64,000 nucleotides of DNA from Tritrichomonas foetus (lineage: Eukaryota > Parabasalia > Tritrichomonadida > Tritrichomonadidae): contig MLAK01000754.1 of assembly GCA_001839685.1 (NCBI GenBank), forward strand, positions 1 to 64,000. The letters run 5' to 3'. The stretch's first letter is position 1. Every line of letters starts with the position of its first letter. The notes beneath the pieces were generated by a model. The model did no database searches. It was given only the letters and a program-made list of their open reading frames with translations, and was not told the DNA's origin. The translations under genes and the position numbers were made by a program. Positions 8,579 through 18,247 of the stretch are shown piece by piece.

Positions 8579-10780
8579 ATGCAACTCAACCTTCGGGTAG
8601 TTTCAGCCTCGAATTTACCTAACCCCGAAGAACTGAGTGCTGTCGACCCATATTGTATTATCAAAATTTCCGTCTCATCGAAAAGCGAGCAGACCAGGGT
8701 TATCGATAACACGCTCGACCCGGTCTGGAACCAAAATTTTCGATTTATTATTCCTGATGGCGTGACTAGATTTAATTTCGAAATATTACTCAGAAAAAGA
8801 GACGTTTTTGATGAAGATTCGGATATTGGTTTTCTGAAAGGCAAAATCGAGCAAATTGATCCTTATCAAATCATAGACAGATCCTACAGAATTTTGACAG
8901 TGACTGAAATGGATAGTTTTGGTGCCATTGAAGACGATAAAAGGCCCGAATATTTAGAGAGAGGCGATTTTGACGATTTTTTCGAACAAAACGGTTTCAA
9001 ATCAAATGAAAAAAGAAAAGAAATGCAATCATTGAATCAGCCTTCAAATATTCAAACAGAACAAATTGAAAATGAAAATAAAATTAATTCACCATCAAAT
9101 TCAGAACAACCAAAAAATCATCCAGAAATCAGATTGATGTTTCAGATCACAGAAAAAAATATCGTTCCATTCAAAGCTGACGGTTCGAAAGTTCCAAGCG
9201 AGCCTCATAAAATCAGCATTACGGGCCATCCCACGGCTTTTTCAACATTTGATTTCACGGATTTTGCAATTGAACATTTCCAGCGTAGTGGCAGAATTCC
9301 ACGCGGTCTTTTTATGAGCGGAGACAGGCCGCCCGGATCATCTTTTGGGTTTCCTCCACCATATTCTGCTTCTGGTGCAACAACTGGACGAGTTTCATCG
9401 AATTTTGGTAATTCTGGATTTGGTCCGCAAAATGGCGAAGGCTTTCATCGTTTCGAATCAGGTTTTGGATCAGGAAGAAGCCGCACAGGAAATGGGGCAC
9501 CAGGTTCTGGTCCTGGTCCTGGTTTTGGACTTGGTTTTAATTCAAGTGTAGGTCATGTAAATTCTGGATTTCTCTATTCAGCAAATCCATCTGATAATCA
9601 TGATCTTAGTTCTTCACACTGGATTCCCCGCAGAAATCATAATCAATCTACAGGTGCTTTATCTTCAACACATAGTATGTCCACAAGATCGAGAAGAAAT
9701 ATTGCTCATGATTACTTCGGAAAGCCCCCTCCTGGATATGCCAATGGTACCATTGGACTAACTCCGAATCCTGGTATTCAGCCACTACCACCACCACTAC
9801 CACAGCAGTATCAGAATCCTCCTTTACCGAAAGATCATCGTACGACCTATCCCCCACAAAACGATACTGATGAACCACCTTCACGCTATCGCTTTTCCCA
9901 ATACCGCCCAAAAACAATTCAATTTCCTGATTTTGCACCACCACCACCTGCCAACAATCGCCCGGCAACATCAACAGCAAATAATAGAAATAACTCAAAC
10001 ATCTCCAAATCATCTCGATATCCCTCTGATATTGTTGAAACATTCAATAATCTCCAAAGAATCATGAGAGGAGCAACAGATGATACTTCTAAACGGACCG
10101 CAACTACTACAGCTAATACGGCTAATACTACTGCCACTACTGCGGCCAATACAAGTAAAGCTGGAAATGGTTTATCCAGTCGTACAAACAGCATAAATTC
10201 AGCACCGAATGAGTTGTTTTCATTCGATGAAGTATCTGACATTCTCGAGAATTCCGAGGAGGGACTTAATACTAACATGTATAACAATTTAGGCATCAAT
10301 CAAGAATTTGATGATGCAATATATGATGGTAATTCATTCACTGAAGGAAATGACACCCATTATTCTCAAATTCTGCTGACTATGGAAAGTAGTGATATTT
10401 TAAATAGCAGCAATGATAGTAGCGGAATCAGTAGTGATTATGATGATGATGACGATGCTGACGTTAGTGATGATTCTTCAACAAGCAACGATGTCGTTGA
10501 AATTGCTTCTCCATACAAAAAAACTTCAACGAAACCACCAAATTCAAATTTTAACCAAAACTTTACATGGGGAATACCCCCAAACCAAAATCAAAGCCAA
10601 AGAAATGTTCGACCAAATAATTCAACACTTCCTCCTCCTCGTTCAGCAACAGGAACTACTACAAATGCGGGAGCAAACAACGAAAGAAACTTTACAAATA
10701 CTTCGCAAGTGATTCATCATGAGCCAATGTTTTATTATACAAGAGGAGGGAATCGAAAACCTCCATCAAAGAAAAAATAA
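8579..10780 (+). CDS. C2-domain protein with long low-complexity tail
   Basis: The first 115 residues (M-Q-L-N-L-R-V-V-S-A-S-N-L-P to about Y-R-I-L-T-V) form a C2 domain. It contains the calcium-loop Asp residues in S-A-V-D-P-Y and D-N-T-L-D-P-V-W-N-Q. D-V-F-D-E-D-S-D-I-G supplies the second loop, so Ca2+-dependent phospholipid binding is plausible. The rest is low complexity. It runs through a Gly/Ser/Phe-rich segment, a Pro-rich segment with P-P-P-L-P (potential SH3/EVH1/profilin ligands), a Thr/Ala-rich stretch, an acidic D-D-D-D run and a basic end. I use the ATG at 8579, which begins the C2 strand; the ATG at 8537 would add 14 hydrophobic residues. C2 proteins with such tails are common in trichomonads. 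Partners are unknown. Confidence 0.85.
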   Translation: MQLNLRVVSASNLPNPEELSAVDPYCIIKISVSSKSEQTRVIDNTLDPVWNQNFRFIIPDGVTRFNFEILLRKRDVFDEDSDIGFLKGKIEQIDPYQIIDRSYRILTVTEMDSFGAIEDDKRPEYLERGDFDDFFEQNGFKSNEKRKEMQSLNQPSNIQTEQIENENKINSPSNSEQPKNHPEIRLMFQITEKNIVPFKADGSKVPSEPHKISITGHPTAFSTFDFTDFAIEHFQRSGRIPRGLFMSGDRPPGSSFGFPPPYSASGATTGRVSSNFGNSGFGPQNGEGFHRFESGFGSGRSRTGNGAPGSGPGPGFGLGFNSSVGHVNSGFLYSANPSDNHDLSSSHWIPRRNHNQSTGALSSTHSMSTRSRRNIAHDYFGKPPPGYANGTIGLTPNPGIQPLPPPLPQQYQNPPLPKDHRTTYPPQNDTDEPPSRYRFSQYRPKTIQFPDFAPPPPANNRPATSTANNRNNSNISKSSRYPSDIVETFNNLQRIMRGATDDTSKRTATTTANTANTTATTAANTSKAGNGLSSRTNSINSAPNELFSFDEVSDILENSEEGLNTNMYNNLGINQEFDDAIYDGNSFTEGNDTHYSQILLTMESSDILNSSNDSSGISSDYDDDDDADVSDDSSTSNDVVEIASPYKKTSTKPPNSNFNQNFTWGIPPNQNQSQRNVRPNNSTLPPPRSATGTTTNAGANNERNFTNTSQVIHHEPMFYYTRGGNRKPPSKKK

Positions 10781-11051
10781 TTGTTAATTAAATAAATCAA
10801 TAGTAAATGTAATAAATAATATATAATCTATCATTAATCCTGACATTTATTTTTTAAATAAAATATTTCTCTTTCTTTTGAAACGTTTCTTTATCTTTCA
10901 TTATGATCTAAAAAAACCGATGTAATTATGTGTAGGACATACTATTTGGCCTCATCAATGTATTTCTCTAAGAGTACATTGAATTAATTCTCAGTGACAA
11001 TATTAACAAAATCATTATAAATGAAAACTGATTTAATTTTTTAATTGATCT

Positions 11052-13649
11052 TTATTTTTTGGTTTTATTTGTCTGAGTTAAAATTTCATAGATATCATTT
11101 AGATCATTTTCTCTTGAATACCTCACAAGTTCAACAATAAGTTTTGATGGATATATGCTTAATATGGTTTTAATGACTTCAAAATTATTAGTCTTAACAG
11201 CGATTTGGAAATGACGCCACATTGTATGTTCGGTAGAAAACCCAAGTAAAGAACTAACATTTTTAATCATATCTTTATCATTTGTTAAGCAAACTTGATC
11301 AAAGATTTCAACAGGAGTTAATTTATCATAATCTATATTTTCAACATTATTTAATGGAGAAGCATCATTTTCCTCATTCATTGTTTGTGGATTATCTTTA
11401 TTTTCATTTTCCTTACTTTCTTCTTCCTTTTTCTTTCCAAAAGAAAATAATTTGCGTTTTTTGTTTTCAGGCCTCTTTGATTTCGTACTTTTACGGAGGA
11501 ATTCCCTGACTGGTTGAAGCTGATGGTACAAATTCAAAATATAGGAATAGATTCCATCTTGTTCATTCTTTAATTTTTTCTTTGCTTCATCAAATCGTTC
11601 ATAATTGGCATTTATAACCTGCTTTACTATCTCAGATGGCATTGTATTATTTAATTGTTTCATTCTCATTTTTTCATCACCTGTTGACATTTTTTCCCAA
11701 ATAAATCTTGCACTATAGTTTTTATCCAGGACCCTTATCAATGCCTCTTTATTTTCTTTAAAAGCTGATTCAAAGGCATAAAGCATTAATGAAACATCAC
11801 ATGAATCAATTGAAGCCTGTAATGCTTCATCCCAATGACCTCTTTTTAATAATAATGGAACACCTCTTGCTTTGGCTGGGTTAATCTCTAACAATGATAT
11901 TGCAAGTTCATTTTTATTGACCTCAAAGGCAGTTGAAGCAAGATCAATAAAATCTAATGGTTGATCCATCATCTCAATCCTTTTTATTGCTAGTTCTTTG
12001 CTAATGTTATTGCTTCTTACCATGCAATTTCCCCAATGTGCAGAAATAAATTCTGTATCAACTCTCAGGAAATTGGCAATTTCGTATGCTTGCTTATGAA
12101 GAGATCTATTACATAATCTTTTCAAAAGCATTGCTGATGACATTGATTTAAATTGAGTGTATGTTATTGGCATATTGTATGGTGGATGGAACATTTGTTC
12201 GCATACTCGCAGAACTGATAGATGTTCAGATATCTCATCATTATAATTTTCAAAATCATCATTATCATGATATTTATCGAATGTCTTCATTTTAATATTA
12301 TTGGATAAATGTACTAATGCTCTAGCAACAGCTTTCATTAAATAATATTTTTGTTTGGAGTTCATATAAAAAGATGCAGCCTCTAAGCAACCTCTAATTC
12401 CACTATCAAATTCTTCTTGAGAAAATAAAGCTGATACATCAGTTAAAGCAAGCTCTTCATCATCAAGAACTTTGGTAAAAAGTTTTAAAGCTTGAGATTT
12501 TGTATCCCAAACTGCAAAAGATAATGCAGAATCAGGAACTGCACGTAATAAAAATACTGATGTTTTTGATAAAAGTCGCGCACCATCAACTTCAGTAACA
12601 ATTGCAAAAGATTCATCTATATCCCAATGTAAAACAGAGTCTGTTGCTCCAATCATATATAGAGATGACCCACGGATTAGTAAAATGGTATCATTTCCAC
12701 ACCATACTATTTTTCTTGGATGAATATCATCAAATGTAGCACAAAATAAAATATTCTCTAAATTTGCATCAAAGAAAAAATAATTAGAATCACATTGAAC
12801 TAAAGCATATGTATATGATGGTGAGAATAAGATATTAGACACTTGATATTCAAAGTCTTGAATGATTGGCTCTTCACCTCTTTGTATTAATATAATTCTA
12901 CCATCAGTATCATATGCATATAATAAATGGTCATATCCAAGAATTGGATCGGCTGGTTTCGCATATCCACCAAGTAAAGCAGACCCTTCATATTTTGCAA
13001 ATAGTTTTGGCTGCAATGTGAGAAAATCATCAACTATATATATGATACCTCCATTTAAAATTGCAAAGAAACCATGAGGCCAAAATATGATTTCATTAAT
13101 AAACAATAATTTTCGACATGAATTTGAACTTTGATTTACATCAGTATCTGTATTATTATCAGTATTTGGTTCATTCTTTTGTTCATTATTCTGTTCATCT
13201 TGTTGGGTATGACTTATATCTTGTGATATATCATTTTGAATTAGTAAAGCTCCTCTCAAATTATATACTCGCATAATTCCATCTGCATATATTAGAAGTA
13301 CACATTCTTCTGGAGTAATAAATAATGATCGAATTCGTGAATTATAATCTAAGGGGATTTTACAAAGTATTCTTCCATTTCCATTGTAAATATGAAGATG
13401 TGTAAAATAGCCCTCCTGATTCTTAAACTTATCATGAAGAACTGCAATAGCACCACCATATTGTGCAAAAGAATATGTATCTTTTATATAATCAATATTT
13501 TCAAGATATTCATCGCTTACATCTAAATCATTATGAATGTACTCAATTGCAAATGTTGTGTTTCCAAGTGTGCGACTTTTCGTCAATGTTTGAGCAAAGG
13601 AAGCTTTAAATTCATCAATTATTGATAAGTCTATATAATCCTTTTCCAT
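11052..13649 (-). CDS. VPS16: Vps16-like HOPS/CORVET subunit
   Basis: The 865-residue protein has the length and architecture of Vps16: an N-terminal beta-propeller (about residues 1-400) followed by an alpha-solenoid. Recognisable Vps16 features are the L-L-K-R-L-C-N-R-S-L-H-K-Q-A-Y-E-I-A helix, the A-H-W-x-N-C segment just after F-L-R-V, and R-G-H-W-D-E-A-L-Q-A-S. Vps16 is a core subunit of the class C tethering complexes that mediate fusion with late endosomes and lysosomes. Insertions rich in Asn/Gln/Asp (around residues 150-170) and Lys/Glu (around 735-775) are typical low-complexity expansions of this genome. The assignment rests on pattern recognition; a profile search against PF04840/PF04841 would settle it. 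Confidence 0.75.
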   Translation of the reverse strand: MEKDYIDLSIIDEFKASFAQTLTKSRTLGNTTFAIEYIHNDLDVSDEYLENIDYIKDTYSFAQYGGAIAVLHDKFKNQEGYFTHLHIYNGNGRILCKIPLDYNSRIRSLFITPEECVLLIYADGIMRVYNLRGALLIQNDISQDISHTQQDEQNNEQKNEPNTDNNTDTDVNQSSNSCRKLLFINEIIFWPHGFFAILNGGIIYIVDDFLTLQPKLFAKYEGSALLGGYAKPADPILGYDHLLYAYDTDGRIILIQRGEEPIIQDFEYQVSNILFSPSYTYALVQCDSNYFFFDANLENILFCATFDDIHPRKIVWCGNDTILLIRGSSLYMIGATDSVLHWDIDESFAIVTEVDGARLLSKTSVFLLRAVPDSALSFAVWDTKSQALKLFTKVLDDEELALTDVSALFSQEEFDSGIRGCLEAASFYMNSKQKYYLMKAVARALVHLSNNIKMKTFDKYHDNDDFENYNDEISEHLSVLRVCEQMFHPPYNMPITYTQFKSMSSAMLLKRLCNRSLHKQAYEIANFLRVDTEFISAHWGNCMVRSNNISKELAIKRIEMMDQPLDFIDLASTAFEVNKNELAISLLEINPAKARGVPLLLKRGHWDEALQASIDSCDVSLMLYAFESAFKENKEALIRVLDKNYSARFIWEKMSTGDEKMRMKQLNNTMPSEIVKQVINANYERFDEAKKKLKNEQDGIYSYILNLYHQLQPVREFLRKSTKSKRPENKKRKLFSFGKKKEEESKENENKDNPQTMNEENDASPLNNVENIDYDKLTPVEIFDQVCLTNDKDMIKNVSSLLGFSTEHTMWRHFQIAVKTNNFEVIKTILSIYPSKLIVELVRYSRENDLNDIYEILTQTNKTKK

Positions 13650-15145
13650 TAAATGATTTTTAATACACTTCTTGAATACTTATCGGTACACCGATAAAAA
13701 ATGAAATCACTATTTTTCTATGACTATTTGGCCTGAATTGTTAGGTATCAAAGTTGATATTTCCCAGAACATTAAAGACTAATCTGATGTTCATAATACT
13801 AGTAATTTATTATGTTCAAACAGTTTCACTAATGATCAATGAATCTGATGAATGGAGGACCAAAAAGTTAACTTTTCATTATTCTTAGAACTTGAGGACC
13901 CCTGCCCATAAAAAAACTTATGTAACTGAATGATTTTTCAATTATGGATGAAAGTAACCCATTATATTTCAGGATTCACGAAATGATTTATCCAATGCTT
14001 CTAATGGTTTGTTTACATGATGAAGTCGGTCTTTTTAAAAAATAATATGAGGAAACAGATGAACAATGATCAAAAATCTTTATCGAAGTATTTCAATTTT
14101 GTATTTTGTAAAGATTTCCATCTTTCTTTCATTACTTACTCGAAAGCGAGAACATAATTCATCATATCTGATAACAATTTACAATAAGATGAATATTTTG
14201 ATGAATACTTTCATTTTTTAGAAATCTGAAGTTGGTAAGAAATATGAAACATTAGAATGTACCCTCACCATTATTAATGATAAACAAATATTATTCGTTT
14301 TTAACACTGGAGAGAATTTCAATAGTCTTCTGGCTCAAGATAACAATTCATTTGAAGCTATTTGAAAAATTAAATCATCGATTGATATTGTTAATGTCGA
14401 AACAATTGGAGTATTCTTTTGTCTAATTATTCTAATTAGTCCAGAAAGATAATGAAGTTCCTTTTGTATAGAAAACTTCAATTTTTCGATTCTGAAATGA
14501 AATGGTTTAATTCAAATTTTTATAAGCAATTCAAAAATAGAATGACATTCAAATTATACATAAAAAATATTCAAAAAATAATCAATCCTATTGAAAAGGA
14601 CGCCTCACTCAATTTTTTGAATTGATTATTTTGAAATTCTGAATATTTTATGTTTCTTCCTTCATTTCAATTTTTTTTTTTAACCTCTTCAACTTTAACT
14701 TGATTACCTTTTTCTCAATGCTGACCATCAAAATAACCAATTCAAAAAATTTCTTCTTGAATACATTGTCTTATTCTTATTCATGATTATTTTCTTATTT
14801 GGCACTTTCGGGAAATTGAAAACTATCAAAACTGGGAAGTAAGTGCCACAATTTCATAAAACTTAAATGGAGTATTTGTATCAATAAATATGTTTTTCAT
14901 CATATTACTCATAATACCTTTTAAAAATATTCCTATTTTCTGGATTATTCAATATGAAAAAGTTTAATTCTCAGATCAAAATAATTAATTGAAATATTTC
15001 GAGTATTTCAATATATCTTCTCTCAATAGATCGGGAAATTATTACGTTCTCAAAATTCGATATTACTTTTGTGAGCATAATGCAATATTGAAAGTCACCC
15101 ATTATATTTCTGTATAGCAAATCATATCGATTATTTACCAGACGA
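13650..15145. other. 1.5-kb intergenic region between divergent genes
   Basis: AT-rich, with no clear gene. It contains one weak coding-like remnant (14222-14454, listed separately) and an AAAAAGT motif at 14957-14963 upstream of the kinase at 15146. Nothing else was recognised. Confidence 0.4.
14222..14454 (+). pseudogene. possible coding remnant, unidentified
   Basis: One frame is open for 47 codons, has a single TGA at 14363-14365, then continues for about 29 more codons. Amino-acid composition is protein-like (E-T-L-E-C-T-L-T-I-I-N-D, F-N-T-G-E-N-F). No ATG and no recognised family. In DNA this AT-rich a frame this long can occur by chance, so this is only a candidate. Confidence 0.2.
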
Positions 15146-16492
15146 ATGATTGAATCCACTGAGATTTATCCAGGATGCATCATTGGGGGATTTGTCCTTG
15201 AAGAACAGATCGGAAGTGGATCATTTTCTACTGTTTGGAGGGCTTGCCATCTGATCACGAATAAGTTTGCTGCAATCAAAGTTGTTAAGAAAGAAACAAT
15301 TTCGAATGATTTAATTCAAACGCGGTTTCAAAGAGAAATAGCACTACTCAAAAAGATGGATCATCCATTCATTACTGCTTTCTTTCAAGTCATTGAAGAT
15401 CATGATAATTATTTTTTAGTTATGGAATATGCAGAAAATGGAACACTACGTGAATTTTTTCAATCTATTGGACGATTCACAGAATTACAAGCAAGGAGAT
15501 ATTTCGTTCAAATTATATCTGCTCTAGAATATTTACACTCAAAAAGAAAAGTGGTTCATCGCGATCTGAAATTGGAAAATGTTTTATTAGATCGTTACAA
15601 CAATATTCACATCACTGATTTTGGTCTTTCAAATACATTCAGTGATGTATCTCCTGAATTAAAAAGTGCATGTGGAAGTCCAGCATATGCGGCACCAGAA
15701 ATGATAAAAGGAGAGCCTTACACGCAAGCAACAGATATTTGGAGTGCTGGAATATTATTATATGCGATGGTTGCTGGATCACTTCCATTTTTTGATGACG
15801 ATGTTCAAAAACTTTTAGCCAAAATAGTATTCACTGATGTGATTTATCCATCACATTTATCTACATCACTCGTTGATTTATTAAAGAAAATGATATGTAA
15901 AAATATCGAAGAACGAATTACAATAGCCAAAATTAAAGAACACCCTTGGTTTTCACAAGTTGAATATGAAGTGATGACAGAAAAATCTATGGCCAATATT
16001 TTCAACTTAGGCGACATTCACACAAATTTAGACAGTGGTGAAGCTTTGTTTGATAAAGAAATAATTGATAATATTGCTTCTTTCAATATCAACACACATG
16101 ATATACACAATTCTCTCCTTAATGGGGAATTCACACCTAACACAGCTTTATACAAGCTTTTTCTAAGGGAAAAATTAACAGAAAGAATGAGAGATATAAT
16201 GAATCAATACTTTCAGCCTGATGGTGTGGCGAAATTGGCGACTCAGCCTTTAGGAAAATTTAGTGGATTCAGGGATATTGACCAAATAAAGCCATTAATA
16301 ATCACAACTGGCAGAAGACAATCAATTCCAATGACAAAGGCAGGAAGCCCAGGACTAAATACATTCAGACCACTTCCAACAAAAATCGGAGCTTTTGTAA
16401 TAAACATGAAAAGGAATTCGAGACCGATCGCAATAAGGAAAACAGCAAGGGCTCCATCAATAGAACAAAAAGGTGCACGCTGCAATTATTAG
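15146..16492 (+). CDS. CAMK/SNF1-like Ser/Thr protein kinase
   Basis: The 448-residue protein has its kinase domain at about residues 14-272. It shows the glycine loop G-S-G-S-F-S-T-V, A-A-I-K-V-V, the catalytic loop H-R-D-L-K-L-E-N, D-F-G-L-S, the T-loop C-G-S-P-A-Y-A-A-P-E, and D-I-W-S-A-G-I-L-L-Y. All catalytic residues are present. The H-R-D-L-K-L-E-N variant is common in trichomonad CAMK-like kinases. The C-terminal 175 residues are basic and unlike any regulatory domain I recognise, though R-D-I-D-Q-I resembles the R-D-I-D-Q-I in the tail of the kinase at 5911-7149, suggesting a shared ancestral tail. Start is the first ATG. Confidence 0.88.
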   Translation: MIESTEIYPGCIIGGFVLEEQIGSGSFSTVWRACHLITNKFAAIKVVKKETISNDLIQTRFQREIALLKKMDHPFITAFFQVIEDHDNYFLVMEYAENGTLREFFQSIGRFTELQARRYFVQIISALEYLHSKRKVVHRDLKLENVLLDRYNNIHITDFGLSNTFSDVSPELKSACGSPAYAAPEMIKGEPYTQATDIWSAGILLYAMVAGSLPFFDDDVQKLLAKIVFTDVIYPSHLSTSLVDLLKKMICKNIEERITIAKIKEHPWFSQVEYEVMTEKSMANIFNLGDIHTNLDSGEALFDKEIIDNIASFNINTHDIHNSLLNGEFTPNTALYKLFLREKLTERMRDIMNQYFQPDGVAKLATQPLGKFSGFRDIDQIKPLIITTGRRQSIPMTKAGSPGLNTFRPLPTKIGAFVINMKRNSRPIAIRKTARAPSIEQKGARCNY

Positions 16493-17108
16493 AATGTTTT
16501 GTTTTGTTCCATTTTTGTAGATTTATAGAAATTATTGTAAATATTTTGTTCACAAAATGTTTTTTCTTTCTTTTTTTCTCGTTTTGATGAAAAATATAAA
16601 TTGTTGGTAAAGCTGATGAAATAAAATTTTAACATAACTATTGGAGAAGCTTTATGTGTTTGTAAAATCCAATTTTTCAGAAAATGAAGATCCAGAATAC
16701 AGATTCAAGAATGGAAAAGCTCACAGTGAATGACTCTATTATGGAATCCCAATCTTCTTGATCAGTTTGAAATGAAGTACCAATGCTATTCACTAATAAG
16801 CATTAAACACTTCGGGAAAATCATGAATGAAGTGAAGATTCATATCAACGAATCAAAAATATGATAATAAACAATATAATTAGTATAGTTTAAATTAATT
16901 GAGAAAAAATTCTTCTGATTATTGACTTTTTATCAAGATAAAAGCAATTTATTTTGCGATGCGAATTTTGTTCGTCACATTCAATTTATCAACCAAAAAT
17001 ATTCAATTTTTACACTTTACCCATTGAATTTACTTATTCAATAGAATCAGTACTGGCATGTTAGCATTTTGAAATATATTGTTCAAGTGCCATTCTCGAT
17101 CAAAGAAA
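16493..17108. other. intergenic spacer
   Basis: AT-rich, no gene recognised. A reverse-orientation AAAAAGT motif lies near 16924-16930, upstream of the Rab-like gene. Confidence 0.45.
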
Positions 17109-17723
17109 ATGAATGTGAACAAATTTGTTCTTTCAAGTGGTGACAAAGTCCGCGAAACCAAAGTTGTCATGCTCGGTTCATCACAAGCAGGTAAATCATC
17201 AATTGTTAATCGTTTAATTCGTGATATGTTCACCGATGATTTAACATCAACAGTTGGAACAGTTTTTTTCTCAAAAACTCTTCAGGTCGACAATACGTAC
17301 GTTAAACTTCAAATATGGGATACTGGCGGCTCAGAAAGATACCGCGCAATCACTCCTCTTTATTTTCACGACGCAGACGCAGCCATCATCGTATATGACA
17401 TCACCAACGATAGGTCTTTCCAAGAGGTAGATTTATGGTACAGAGCTTTGAGGGAAAAGGGGCCCGAAAATATGGTCATCGCTCTTGCCGGCAATAAATG
17501 CGACTTAAATTATCGGGCGGTTACAACAAACACCGGAAAAATGTTTGCTGAAAAACATGGAATTCCAATTTTCATGGAAACTTCAGCAAAATCGGGTGAA
17601 AATATTTATCCGATTTTCACCCAAATGGTTTCACATATAATAAGTGATGTTCCAAAAGGAAATAAGCCAGGACAGCTCCAACCACGAGAAACAAACACTG
17701 AGGATGACGAAAAGTGCTGCTAA
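17109..17723 (+). CDS. Rab-family small GTPase, catalytic Gln replaced
   Basis: The 204-residue protein has the full Rab layout. It shows the P-loop G-S-S-Q-A-G-K-S-S (residues 23-31), switch I Thr in S-T-V-G-T, switch II W-D-T-G-G-S-E-R-Y-R (70-79), G-N-K-C-D-L and E-T-S-A-K. It ends in a Cys-Cys prenylation signal. It is closest in pattern to Rab5/Rab21-type endocytic Rabs. The invariant W-D-T-A-G-Q is W-D-T-G-G-S: the catalytic Gln is Ser75 and the preceding Ala is Gly. Such a Rab should hydrolyse GTP slowly and may be regulated unusually. The first ATG in frame is 17109. No promoter beyond a weak Inr-like TCAA was seen. Confidence 0.9.
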   Translation: MNVNKFVLSSGDKVRETKVVMLGSSQAGKSSIVNRLIRDMFTDDLTSTVGTVFFSKTLQVDNTYVKLQIWDTGGSERYRAITPLYFHDADAAIIVYDITNDRSFQEVDLWYRALREKGPENMVIALAGNKCDLNYRAVTTNTGKMFAEKHGIPIFMETSAKSGENIYPIFTQMVSHIISDVPKGNKPGQLQPRETNTEDDEKCC

Positions 17724-18247
17724 TTTTTATTTTTTTGTAATTTTTTTTGTTTTCTGTGATTTGGAGTCAACAAAGAAGTGGTGAATGATTTTCTATCATA
17801 GAAAATTATCAGCGAGTTTTGAATGTGGCATTAAATATAAATGCGTACAAATTAATAATAGGATTAATCCTTCGTTGGATTGATGATTGTTTGAACTATG
17901 TTCTATAAATGTGAAATAAGCTTCTTTATTATACTATTATTTATTATTATTTTTATTATGATGAATGCTTTTAAGATTGATCAGAAAATATGTCAATATT
18001 TTAATGGGTTTTGTAAAGAGTTAATTTTTCTACAGCATTGTTTTATAATTTGTTGGAGGATGTTATTATGTTGATTACAAATGATTAAAAATGATGGATA
18101 ATGGAAAGAAAGAGGCTGAATAATCGACCATATTATGCCATAAAAAGTTTATCACTTTTCTGAAGCATTCAATAGACCGTATTTTTGAAAAGGTTAATCA
18201 TGGGCAGTTTTTGTCAAAAAATTCAAAACAATTCACTCAATTGAAAG
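17724..18247. other. intergenic spacer
   Basis: AT-rich, no gene recognised. An AAAAAGT motif lies at 18142-18148 with CACTTTT shortly after it, and an Inr-like TTCACTCAATTG lies just before the next ATG. Confidence 0.45.

Noticed and set aside
9312..10299. several minus- and plus-strand ORFs inside the C2-domain gene
   Set aside because: Shadows of low-complexity coding sequence; the C2-domain frame is clearly the real one.
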